Notes under the pieces: model-generated
The model's input: the letters and a program-made list of their open reading frames with translations, nothing else
The model's database searches: none
Told to the model about the DNA's origin: nothing
NCBI GenBank assembly: GCA_017164015.1
Contig: CP071065.1
Span: forward strand, 7,097,501-7,161,500
DNA from: Nostoc sp. UHCC 0702
Lineage (GTDB): Bacteria > Cyanobacteriota > Cyanobacteriia > Cyanobacteriales > Nostocaceae
Length of the DNA stretch: 64,000 bases
Direction of reading: 5' to 3'
Shown: piece after piece, positions 1-8,757 of the stretch
Layout of the letters: each line of letters starts with the position of its first letter
How positions within the stretch are numbered: position 1 is the first letter of the stretch
Translations under genes and position numbers: made by a program

Positions 1-1
1 A

Positions 2-2200
2 CAGTTTAATCAGGTAATTGGTAATGGTCATCGTGTTTCCATGCCATTATCAGGAGAACAGCAAGTTAACTTTGATAATCCTGCTGATAGTTATTGGTAT
101 GAACAACATAAACTTAATTATGAATCGAAATTTTTAGCTAATTTCTCCACGATTGTCCGTAAGCAATTAGAAGATGATAAGGACTGGCAGAAACTCACAA
201 GTCTAGAAAACTTGCAAGAGGCTTGGGTAAAAGCAAGAAGAAATTTATTACATATAGAATCTTGTTATGACGAAATAGAAATTAAATTGTTTGAACATAA
301 CTTAGACAATAATTTACGGATTATGCAAGAAAAAATGCTTGCCTTTTGTGATGAAATTATTGATGGCAAAGAAGTTATTAATTATAATTTTGTAAAAAGC
401 TCATCAGCTAGCCGTCCGAAACAGCTATCAAGATTAGAAGAGGAGATATTAGCATCTGCGATTATTCAAACAATAGGTCGAAAAGCTAATATGGACTTTT
501 ATTCGTATTGTCCTCAAAAAGAATCTTTGAATGACGTGACTGAATATTTGTATGAGAATTATTTAGGTGGTTATCAAAGATTTGTAAAAGAAGCACGGAA
601 AAGTGCAGAAGAATATCAAGATGGAGCAGTCATTCGCACAGATATTAAATCATATTACAAAACGGTTGTGCGAGAGCAATTACTTGATATTACCAAACGC
701 GAATTAAATATAATCAGTGACCGCGTTTATTGGTTCCTAGAAAAGATATATTCTGTAGATTTGGATGGACATAAATCAGGTATAGGTATTTCGCAAGGAA
801 CTACTACCTCTGGCTTTTATGCAAATTTATATTTAAGTCAGGTAGATAAAAAATTCAATAATGATAAAACATGGAGGGTCAAGTTTCATCGCTATGTTGA
901 TGATATGATTATTGTACTTCCTAGTGTTACATATCTTGAAGAGGTAGAATCTGCTTTAAAAGTTGAATTAAAAATACTTGAGCTTGAACTTAATAAAGAT
1001 AAGACAGAACACTATGAAAATGTATCTGATTTTTTAGAGACAATAAAAGATGATAAAATTTTAGAAAAATTCAGTAGAAAATTTAACTTAATCATTTATC
1101 GTTTATGGGTAGTTAATGCTGAGTACCGCACTAACTTTGAGTTTGCTAACAAGAGTGGAAATGAAAGATTGTGGTGGAAACTGATAAGCTTATATCAACA
1201 ATGTTTGTATTCCCTCAATATCCACGTTACAAAAACTTATCTAAGTCGCAAAATATATCAATATATATTTCAGCAAAAACAAAGGAAAAATCGGGAATTA
1301 AATTTACCTCCTTTCCCAAATAGTGATAATTATAGTGTTATCTCGAATTGGGCGAGACGTTTTGAAGAATTAGAAACAGGATGGCTGAATGATAAAAATA
1401 GCTTAAAACAAGAAATACTGAATCTTTTTACTCAAAGTTTACTTGAACTCAAACGAGTTTCTGAACAACTTCATAAAAGTAATACTACAATAAGTAAGCA
1501 AGAAAAGCGGCAACTTATTGTACAACGTCGCAGGTTAGAAACCCGTATCAGATTTACTATTAATAAACTAATTATCTTAGGTTTTGATGACGTATGGCAA
1601 GAAATCGTTAACCTAATCTGTAGCGACTTTGTTATCCGTGACTTACTTGATGTTGTAATCAGTCTTGCACGCCAAGGTTATACAGATGCAATTAATCAAC
1701 TAAAACAATGCTATCAAAATAGCTCTAATGAAACCAGTGAATACCTGCGTGCTGTGATTCTTGAGGCGCTGAGATTTCTGCCCAGCCTTAATCTAAAAGA
1801 TTGGGAATTCATATTTGAAGCGGCGACAGAAGGTAAATCAGATATTGAAAAATTAAAAGCTACAGAAACTTGGTTGTATTTAGGTGATGTCGCCAAGCAA
1901 TTTGTGCAAGCTAAACATATCCAAGCTGTTGTCAATGCGTTAAATAGTGAACCGCAGCCGTTTACCAGACTCAAGAAAAATTATATATTAATTCTGGGAA
2001 TGCACGCTCCTGATGAAATTATTAACGTCTCAATTTCACCTAAAGAGCTTGATGACTATCTGATTGCTGATGCACTAAATCTGGCTCAAGACGGGAAAGT
2101 ATCAGAGCTTTTTAAGGAAGATGAGCCTGCAATAATTCGACAATATTACAGTGTGAAGAAAACATCTGATAGTGAAGATAAACATCGTTACTCTCTGTAA
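2..2200 (+). CDS. Reverse transcriptase with long helical C-terminal region (5' end outside window)
   Basis: The polymerase core is visible. Motif A is RTDIKSYY (Asp about 201 counted from the ATG at 41), motif B is GISQGTTTSGFYANLYL, and motif C is YVDDM (D287, D288). About 350 residues follow that look alpha-helical, contain no recognisable maturase X domain, and resemble the helical tails of Abi/UG-type (defence) RTs. The frame is open upstream of the ATG at 41 to the window edge, with protein-like sequence (QFNQVIGNGHRVS), so I treat the gene as 5'-partial. The next gene follows after 16 bases on the same strand, so the two are probably co-transcribed. The region is AT-rich and I saw no HIP1 octamer in it, suggesting transfer. 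RT identity is certain; the exact RT class and the defence role are inference. It is not a group II intron protein, because no HNH domain or intron RNA is seen. Confidence 0.88.
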   Translation, partial: QFNQVIGNGHRVSMPLSGEQQVNFDNPADSYWYEQHKLNYESKFLANFSTIVRKQLEDDKDWQKLTSLENLQEAWVKARRNLLHIESCYDEIEIKLFEHNLDNNLRIMQEKMLAFCDEIIDGKEVINYNFVKSSSASRPKQLSRLEEEILASAIIQTIGRKANMDFYSYCPQKESLNDVTEYLYENYLGGYQRFVKEARKSAEEYQDGAVIRTDIKSYYKTVVREQLLDITKRELNIISDRVYWFLEKIYSVDLDGHKSGIGISQGTTTSGFYANLYLSQVDKKFNNDKTWRVKFHRYVDDMIIVLPSVTYLEEVESALKVELKILELELNKDKTEHYENVSDFLETIKDDKILEKFSRKFNLIIYRLWVVNAEYRTNFEFANKSGNERLWWKLISLYQQCLYSLNIHVTKTYLSRKIYQYIFQQKQRKNRELNLPPFPNSDNYSVISNWARRFEELETGWLNDKNSLKQEILNLFTQSLLELKRVSEQLHKSNTTISKQEKRQLIVQRRRLETRIRFTINKLIILGFDDVWQEIVNLICSDFVIRDLLDVVISLARQGYTDAINQLKQCYQNSSNETSEYLRAVILEALRFLPSLNLKDWEFIFEAATEGKSDIEKLKATETWLYLGDVAKQFVQAKHIQAVVNALNSEPQPFTRLKKNYILILGMHAPDEIINVSISPKELDDYLIADALNLAQDGKVSELFKEDEPAIIRQYYSVKKTSDSEDKHRYSL

Positions 2201-2216
2201 TTTTCATTAATATATT

Positions 2217-4676
2217 ATGTCTCAATACAAGCCTAATTTAGAACAACAAAAAATCATCAATCATATCAATGGAGCTATTCTAGTTCTTGCACCTGTAGGT
2301 AGTGGTAAAACTTTTGTTCTTTCCGAGAGAGTTGTGCAGGCTATAAAAAGTGGTATTTCTGCTCAAAAAATTCTCTGCATGACATTTACAAATCGTGCGG
2401 CAAAAGAAATGTCTGAGAGATTAGCACAAGTATATCCAGATGAATTTCGCCAAATCACTATCAAAACATTTCATAGCCTCTGCGCTACTATGTTGCGAGT
2501 TGAGGCAAGACAAATTGGCTTACCAGCAGATTTTGTAGTTTATGATGATACTGATTGTAAAGAGGTAATAAAAGAAGTTTTTGGTTATGCAAAAGACAAA
2601 GATGTTCAAAGAGTTTTCTTTGATATTACTAATTGTAAAAGCAAAGCTAAATCTTCTGAATTATCTTCTATTTATCCACAGGATAAACTGTTTGCACCTT
2701 TAGGGGAATATACTGCCGAACGAGTTAGACGTTATCATGAGATTTTACAACAACGCCATGCTCTAGATTTTGCAGATCTAGTTTTTTACGTGCGTGCTAT
2801 GTTCAATAATCAACCAGAAATTAAGCAGCGTTGGCAAGAACGATTTGATTTTATCCAGGTAGACGAAGTACAAGATACCCATTTATCAGAGTATGAAATT
2901 GTTCGTTATCTGGTATTAACTAGTGGAAATATAGCCATGATTGGCGATTTAGACCAAACTATTTATGAATGGCGAGGTTCTGAACCAGGTAATGTCATAG
3001 AGCGATTTCGTCAAGAATTTCAACCAAAAATATATCCTCTGACTTATAATCATCGAGCTACCCAAATATTACTAAAAGCTGCTTCTAGTTTCGCAGAATC
3101 TTTCAACCAAAGACAAACAAATATTACTCCCTCTCCTAATTGTAAACCTGGAGAATTAATTCAACTTTATTTAGCGAAAAATGAATTTACAGAAGCAGAA
3201 TGGATTGGCAGACAAATTCAAAAAATGGCAAAAAATAACCAAACCTTTGCTTATAACCGAGTAGCAGTTTTGGCACGCACTAATTATCGAATAGAAAAAA
3301 TAAGCAGTGTCCTAGAAAAGCTGGGTATCCCCTGTATAACCGTAGAAGAGTACCAATTTTTTAACCGTCAGGAAGTTAAGGATGCGCTGGCTTACCTGCG
3401 GCTAATATTAAATCCTTTTGATATAGGTGCAATGCGGCGGATGTTGCTGCGTCCTAACCGTGGGATTGGTCTTACAACTATTCAGAATGTAATAGAAGAA
3501 GGACAAAGTTGTGGGTTCAAACTCACGGATATGTTATTAACACAAACCTTCGTTGATGGAGACCCATTTAGTAACCTCATTGCTGCTTACACATCGGGTT
3601 CAATAGTTGTTTTCGATGTGGAAACAACTGGACTAGAAGTTAGTAAGGATGAAGTAGTAGAAATTGCAGCGATAAAGTTGGTAAATGGCACAGTAAAAGC
3701 AGAATTTCATGCATATATTGCTAACACGGTAAATGTAGGATATTCAGAGCAAATACATGGCTATAGTAATAAGTTTCTGGCTGCAAATGGTCAACCTGCT
3801 TTTAAGGTGTTCCATGAGTTTTTTGACTTTGCTGAGGGTGGGTTGTTAGTAGGACATAATGTTGGTTTTGACATCAAAATGGTAACGGCTCATGCTAGTA
3901 AAGTAGGAATTAAAGTTCCTAAATTCCAATGGGCAGATACCTGGGATTTAGCGAACCGCTTTCTGGAGGCAGAAAGCTATAGCTTGGAAACTTTAGCAAA
4001 TAGGTTAAGTCTTTTTCACTCACCCAGTCATAAAGCTATTGATGATGCCCGTACAACAGTAGAATTATTAGAGGCTTTAATTCCTGCTATAGAACATTGC
4101 GCCGCCTATCGCCAAGCTTTAGTTTATCGGTATGGACAAGAGTTTGAAGGGTTGGCCGAACAAGTAGAATCTTGGAGAGAAGCCAGTCAAAAATTACGAC
4201 CTGTTGATTTACTAAGCAATTTATTAAAAGAGTCGGGACTATACGCCTATTATAAAACTGATGAAAAGCGCCGGCAAAATCTTTTAAAGTTAGTTACAAT
4301 TTTCCAAGAACGAGATAATTTAAAACTCCATCCAAATGTAGCGCTTCGCAATATTGTTGAATTTACTGCTTTTGCGAAAAACCTTGACCAGATTTCTGTA
4401 CAAGACAATCAAGTCATGATGGTTACAGTTCACCAGTCGAAAGGTTTAGAATTTGATACAGTTTTTCTTGCTGGTGCTGTGGAAGGTGAATTTCCAAATT
4501 ATTTAAGCCTGGGAGAAGAGAAGATTGAAGAAGAAAAACGCCTATTCTATGTGGCAATGACTAGAGCAAAACAGCGATTGTTTATCTCTGCATATTTACA
4601 AAACTCTGGAGGCTATGCAAAAGCACCAAGTCAGTTTATTGATTCCATTGCAAAAGAATATTTGATATCGATCTGA
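2217..4676 (+). CDS. UvrD/PcrA-type superfamily 1 helicase with inserted DEDDh 3'-5' exonuclease
   Basis: All SF1A motifs are present: Walker A APVGSGKT (residues 25-32), Ia MTFTNRAAKEM, II DEVQD, III GDLDQTIYEWRG, V VTVHQSKGLEFD, and VI EEEKRLFYVAMTRAKQR. Between the 2A entry (about residue 460) and motif V lies an intact DnaQ-like exonuclease of about 160 residues: FDVETTG (D467, E469), GHNVGFD (D552) and SHKAIDDA (H605, D610). A single 819-residue chain could therefore unwind and trim DNA. It follows the RT gene by 16 bases, and no strong Shine-Dalgarno is visible. A housekeeping UvrD lacks this insert. The operon with an RT suggests a defence or DNA-repair role linked to reverse-transcribed DNA, which is inference. 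No HIP1 octamer was seen within the gene. Confidence 0.93.
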   Translation: MSQYKPNLEQQKIINHINGAILVLAPVGSGKTFVLSERVVQAIKSGISAQKILCMTFTNRAAKEMSERLAQVYPDEFRQITIKTFHSLCATMLRVEARQIGLPADFVVYDDTDCKEVIKEVFGYAKDKDVQRVFFDITNCKSKAKSSELSSIYPQDKLFAPLGEYTAERVRRYHEILQQRHALDFADLVFYVRAMFNNQPEIKQRWQERFDFIQVDEVQDTHLSEYEIVRYLVLTSGNIAMIGDLDQTIYEWRGSEPGNVIERFRQEFQPKIYPLTYNHRATQILLKAASSFAESFNQRQTNITPSPNCKPGELIQLYLAKNEFTEAEWIGRQIQKMAKNNQTFAYNRVAVLARTNYRIEKISSVLEKLGIPCITVEEYQFFNRQEVKDALAYLRLILNPFDIGAMRRMLLRPNRGIGLTTIQNVIEEGQSCGFKLTDMLLTQTFVDGDPFSNLIAAYTSGSIVVFDVETTGLEVSKDEVVEIAAIKLVNGTVKAEFHAYIANTVNVGYSEQIHGYSNKFLAANGQPAFKVFHEFFDFAEGGLLVGHNVGFDIKMVTAHASKVGIKVPKFQWADTWDLANRFLEAESYSLETLANRLSLFHSPSHKAIDDARTTVELLEALIPAIEHCAAYRQALVYRYGQEFEGLAEQVESWREASQKLRPVDLLSNLLKESGLYAYYKTDEKRRQNLLKLVTIFQERDNLKLHPNVALRNIVEFTAFAKNLDQISVQDNQVMMVTVHQSKGLEFDTVFLAGAVEGEFPNYLSLGEEKIEEEKRLFYVAMTRAKQRLFISAYLQNSGGYAKAPSQFIDSIAKEYLISI

Positions 4677-4831
4677 AATATCTGCAAAAAAATTATACGA
4701 AGTTCCGGTTTGACATAGTACGATTTCATGGAAAATTGGTAGATATATGGTGATAAAACTCCTAACTGATCGCGAAAGCGTATGGCTGTAAGCTAATAGA
4801 AGTTTGGGTGTTGTTTGCAGGAAATGAGTGA

Positions 4832-6367
4832 GTGAAACAGACAGATGTAGTCGTAATTGGTAGCGGTATTGGTGGTTTAAGTTGTGCGGCTGTTTTGGCA
4901 CGCTATGGCTTTGATGTGATAGTTTGCGAGAGCCACTCTATCCCTGGTGGGGCGGCGCACGCTTTTGAACGTAATGGATTTAAGTTCGATTCCGGGCCAT
5001 CACTCTACTCTGGATTATCTTACAGTCCATCTGCTAACCCCCTGCGACAAGTGCTAGACGCAATTGGTTCTGATCTCAAGTGTGTGACATACAATACTTG
5101 GGGTTGCCGCTTACCTGAAGGTGATTTTGATACCTCTGTTGGTGCAGAGCAATTTTGTGAAGTGTTAACGAAATTGCGTGGTGAAAATGCGGTAGCGCAA
5201 TGGCAGCAATTACAACAAGTGATGGAACCATTGGCGCGTGCTGCGATCGCTATTCCGCCAGCAGCTTTACGCTTTGATATAGGTGCAGCTATCACTGTCA
5301 GCCGATTTGCCCCCTCTCTGGCTAAACATACGGCAAATATCCGCAAGCTGACAGGGCCTTTTTCCCGCATCATGGACGGTGTGGTTGAAGACCCATTTAT
5401 TCACAACTGGCTGAACATGTTGTGTTTTCTCCTCTCTGGACTCCCGGCTGATGGAACGAATGCCGCAGAGGTAGCATTTATGTTTGCAGATTGGTACAAG
5501 CCAGGGGTGGTGCTTGACTATCCAGTTGGCGGTAGTGGTGCTTTAGTTAACGCTTTGTTGCAAGGATTAGAGAAACATGGCGGTCAGCTAATACTTAACG
5601 CTCATGTAGAGCAAGTGCTTGTAGAAGGCAAGCGGGCTGTAGGTGTGCGTCTACGTGATGGTCAGGAAATTCGGGCGCGTAAAGCAGTTGTATCTAATAC
5701 CTCGGTTTGGGATATGCTGAAGTTGCTGCCCCAAGAAACTTTACCAAAACGGTTTCGTACTAGAAGGCAGGCGACACCTGAATGTGATAGTTTTATGCAT
5801 CTTCATTTAGGCATCGATGCCCAAGGCTTGCAGTCAGACTTAGCGTGTCACTACATCGTGGTCAACGATTGGGAAATAGGCATCACAGCACCGCAAAATC
5901 TCGTGTTGGTGTCGATTCCGTCGCTTTTAGATTCATCCCTAGCACCACCAGGCAAGCATGTAATTCACGTCTATACTCCTGGTAATGAACCGTATGCGCT
6001 TTGGCAAGGAATGGATAGAAAAAGCCTGGAGTATGAGCAACAAAAGCGATCGCGTGCAGAGGTCATGTGGCAAGCCCTAGAGCGGATCATACCCGATATT
6101 CGCTCGCGTTGCGAAGTGACGCTAGTTGGCACACCGCTAACCCATGAGCGTTTTCTGCGCCGTCACCGAGGTTCTTACGGCCCGGCAATTCAGGCAGGAG
6201 TCGGTTTGTTTCCTGGCCCTAGCACACCAATAGCAGGATTAATGTGTTGTGGAGATTCCACATTTCCCGGTATAGGTTTACCTGCTGTTGCCGCTAGCGG
6301 GATGATTGTTGCCAACACCCTCGCTCCTGTTCAAAAGCATTTAGAAATGCTCAAAGATATTACTTAA
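4832..6367 (+). CDS. FAD-dependent phytoene desaturase/carotene isomerase-like oxidoreductase
   Basis: A 511-residue flavoprotein. The N-terminal dinucleotide-binding motif VVVIGSGIGGLSCA (residues 5-18) is followed by an acidic residue at the end of beta-2 (CESHSIPGGAAHAFE). The C-terminus has the FAD-contact block CCGDSTFPGIGLPAVAASG typical of the CrtI/CRTISO family. I chose the GTG start at 4832 because AGGA lies about 10 bases upstream and the nearby ATG at 4825 runs into a stop. Family members desaturate or isomerise carotenoids at membranes. The sequence is not clearly CrtH, so the substrate is unknown. It stands alone, downstream of the helicase by about 155 bases and with a slightly higher GC content, marking the return to cyanobacterial-type DNA. 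Confidence 0.85.
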   Translation: MKQTDVVVIGSGIGGLSCAAVLARYGFDVIVCESHSIPGGAAHAFERNGFKFDSGPSLYSGLSYSPSANPLRQVLDAIGSDLKCVTYNTWGCRLPEGDFDTSVGAEQFCEVLTKLRGENAVAQWQQLQQVMEPLARAAIAIPPAALRFDIGAAITVSRFAPSLAKHTANIRKLTGPFSRIMDGVVEDPFIHNWLNMLCFLLSGLPADGTNAAEVAFMFADWYKPGVVLDYPVGGSGALVNALLQGLEKHGGQLILNAHVEQVLVEGKRAVGVRLRDGQEIRARKAVVSNTSVWDMLKLLPQETLPKRFRTRRQATPECDSFMHLHLGIDAQGLQSDLACHYIVVNDWEIGITAPQNLVLVSIPSLLDSSLAPPGKHVIHVYTPGNEPYALWQGMDRKSLEYEQQKRSRAEVMWQALERIIPDIRSRCEVTLVGTPLTHERFLRRHRGSYGPAIQAGVGLFPGPSTPIAGLMCCGDSTFPGIGLPAVAASGMIVANTLAPVQKHLEMLKDIT

Positions 6368-6550
6368 AACAAAACAACGAAAGTGTTTTTATAATAGTAC
6401 GCAAATACTATAATAAAATGAATTGTTACTCTCATCAAGACACCATGTAATATCATGTCCGCCTGATTACTTATAATTGCGAGTATGTATGCAGAAACCT
6501 TAAAACTTGCTCCCTTGCAGTTTTAATGATAAGTCTTTAACCGGAAATGA

Positions 6551-6556
6551 TATAAT
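6551..6556 (+). promoter_or_regulatory. Possible -10 box of the topoisomerase gene
   Basis: A consensus TATAAT lies 18 bases before the ATG at 6575, inside AT-rich sequence. No good -35 hexamer sits at the expected distance. It would give a leader of only about 12 nucleotides. This is a weak inference from sequence alone. Confidence 0.3.
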
Positions 6557-6574
6557 ATATATTGGGCAGTTGTT

Positions 6575-8743
6575 ATGCCAAAACGCCTACTAGTGGTTGA
6601 ATCACCAGGAAAAGTCAAAAAACTCAGCCAAATTCTGGGTAGTGATTGGAAAGTTCTGGCTAGCTGTGGTCACATCCGAGAACTGAGTGATCAAGGAGAA
6701 GATTCACTAGGTTTTAGTATAGAAGGCAACAGTATACGGTGTAATTATATCCCTCGTGATCAACGAGCAAAAGAGACAATTGGACAGCTCAAAGCCGCAG
6801 TCAAGCAGGTTGATGAAGTAGTTTTAGCAACAGACCCAGATAGGGAGGGAGAAACGATCGCTTGGCATTTAAAAGAAGTGCTGGGGTTAAGAGAGCCAAA
6901 GCGAGTAGTATACACAGAAATTACAGCATCGGCGGTGAGGAATGCGATCGCTAATCCCAGAAAGTTAGATTTAAATTTGATTGGTGCAGGATTATGTCGG
7001 GATTGCCTGGACAAGCTGGTAGGTTACAAAGGCAGCCCGTTAGTCTGGGCATTGAACAATGGGGCGAAGAGTGTAGGTAGAGTGCAAAGTGCTACATTAC
7101 ACCTGATTTGCCAGCGAGAGAGAGAAATTCAAGCTTTTGTGCCTCAGGACTACTGGAGTGTTTGGGTGGATTATGCCCAAGGGTTTCGAGCTTTGTATAA
7201 AGGGACATCTGATGGAGCAAACTCTGCCCCAGAGCCAGAAACCGAAACTAATGATGATGCCGCAAGTTCCACTGCACAAATACCAGAATCAAAGCGAGTT
7301 TTATCAGAAAAAGAAGCAACACGCCTAGTAGAACAAGCGCGGCAGTATCCACATCAGGTAATTCAAGTGGAGGGTAAAGTAGTTAACCGTCAACCACCAC
7401 CAGCGTTTATTACCTCAACACTGCAACAAGCAGCGGGTTCCAAGTTAAGATTTACACCAGATAAAACCATGCTCCTTGCCCAAAAGTTGTATGAGGCAGG
7501 GCTAATCACATATATGCGAACTGACTCAGTAATGTTGAGTCCTGAGTTTTTGAAGAGTGCGCGTCAATGGTTAGAGCAGAATGATCCGCAAAATGTACCA
7601 GAAAAAATCGCCAGTCATCGCAGCAGCAAGACGGCTCAAGAAGCCCATGAAGCGATTCGTCCCACAGATGTATTTCGTCCAAGTGCCCAGTTACGGGAGG
7701 AACTGCCACCTGATGAATTCAACTTGTACGTCATGATTTGGAAACGAGCGATCGCTTCGGTATGCCGTGCTGCTATCCTACGTAAAACCCAAATCATAAC
7801 TCAGTCTGGTAATTTGCTATGGAAAGCTACAGGACAGGTAATTGAATTTTATGGTTATGCACGGTATTGGAATAATCTGAGTAAGGATACAGTTTTACCC
7901 ACATTGCAGCAGGGACAGGCTCTAACTGTGGAAAATGCGGCACATGAGCAGAAGCAGACACAACCGCCGCCACGTTACAGTGAACCGAAACTGGTGCAAC
8001 TAATGGAACGCGTGGGTATCGGTCGCCCCAGTACCTATGCTCCGACTGTCGCCACCCTCAAAAAACGGGATTATGTGCAGCTGTTAAAGGGGAACTTACA
8101 GCCGACAGCACTGGGGTTAGAAGTGGATGAGTTTTTGCAGAAGGCTTTACCCGATTTACTGGAGGCAGAATTTACAGCTAAGATGGAGTCTGCCCTAGAT
8201 GCGATCGCTCTGGGAAAACAATCTTGGCAGCAATATCTAACTGGCTGGAATCAAGATTACTTTGTACCAGCCTTATCAAAAGCTAAAACTTTGGTAGTAG
8301 ATGCCAGAAATCCGTCTGCTACAACAGAGCGCAAATTTTCAAGTTCTAAAACTCGCTGCCCACAGTGTAATAACTTTCTCTCCAAAATACCTAGCAGCAA
8401 AGTCAAGAAAAAATATTTCCTCAAATGCACAAGTGGTTGCACCAATGTAGTGCTGTTTTGGAGCGACAATAGCAAAATGTGGGAAGTACCTCGAACTAAA
8501 GCATCTGTTGGTGAAAATCAACAAAAGCCACAACCATTGTTAACTTCATATTCCTGCCCAGTGTGTAAAAAACCATTGGAAGAGTACAGCTACATCAAAG
8601 ACGGGCAGAGTAAAACTATGCTTCGGTGTTCTCAACCCCAATCTCGCCAGGATAAGAAACATAAAGATGTGGCTTATTTCAGCACACAAAAAGGGTGGTG
8701 GAGTCCAAAGTTTGGTGAGTTGAGTAAACAGCCAGAGCGCTAA
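6575..8743 (+). CDS. topA: Type IA DNA topoisomerase (TopA paralogue)
   Basis: TOPRIM domain at the N-terminus (LLVVESPGKVKKLSQIL; acidic motif ATDPDREGETIAWHL), then the strand-passage core with catalytic Tyr313 in YMRTDS, and GIGRPSTYAPTVATL further on. Two C-terminal Cys4-type zinc ribbons can be seen (CPQCNNF...C...C from about residue 595, and CPVCKKP...C near 660). It relaxes negative supercoils by cutting and passing single strands. At 722 residues it is shorter than the main cyanobacterial TopA, which as I remember it begins differently, so this is probably an accessory second copy. A low-complexity linker rich in E, S and D (about residues 210-235) interrupts the core. It converges on the next gene with a 14-base gap. 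Confidence 0.92.
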   Translation: MPKRLLVVESPGKVKKLSQILGSDWKVLASCGHIRELSDQGEDSLGFSIEGNSIRCNYIPRDQRAKETIGQLKAAVKQVDEVVLATDPDREGETIAWHLKEVLGLREPKRVVYTEITASAVRNAIANPRKLDLNLIGAGLCRDCLDKLVGYKGSPLVWALNNGAKSVGRVQSATLHLICQREREIQAFVPQDYWSVWVDYAQGFRALYKGTSDGANSAPEPETETNDDAASSTAQIPESKRVLSEKEATRLVEQARQYPHQVIQVEGKVVNRQPPPAFITSTLQQAAGSKLRFTPDKTMLLAQKLYEAGLITYMRTDSVMLSPEFLKSARQWLEQNDPQNVPEKIASHRSSKTAQEAHEAIRPTDVFRPSAQLREELPPDEFNLYVMIWKRAIASVCRAAILRKTQIITQSGNLLWKATGQVIEFYGYARYWNNLSKDTVLPTLQQGQALTVENAAHEQKQTQPPPRYSEPKLVQLMERVGIGRPSTYAPTVATLKKRDYVQLLKGNLQPTALGLEVDEFLQKALPDLLEAEFTAKMESALDAIALGKQSWQQYLTGWNQDYFVPALSKAKTLVVDARNPSATTERKFSSSKTRCPQCNNFLSKIPSSKVKKKYFLKCTSGCTNVVLFWSDNSKMWEVPRTKASVGENQQKPQPLLTSYSCPVCKKPLEEYSYIKDGQSKTMLRCSQPQSRQDKKHKDVAYFSTQKGWWSPKFGELSKQPER

Positions 8744-8757
8744 CTAGGGTCTTTTTG

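Noticed and set aside
2..2200. Group II intron or retron reverse transcriptase
   Set aside because: No maturase X or HNH domain, no intron domain V-like RNA, and no msr/msd-like structure seen next to it; the upstream sequence is outside the window, so a retron cannot be fully excluded.
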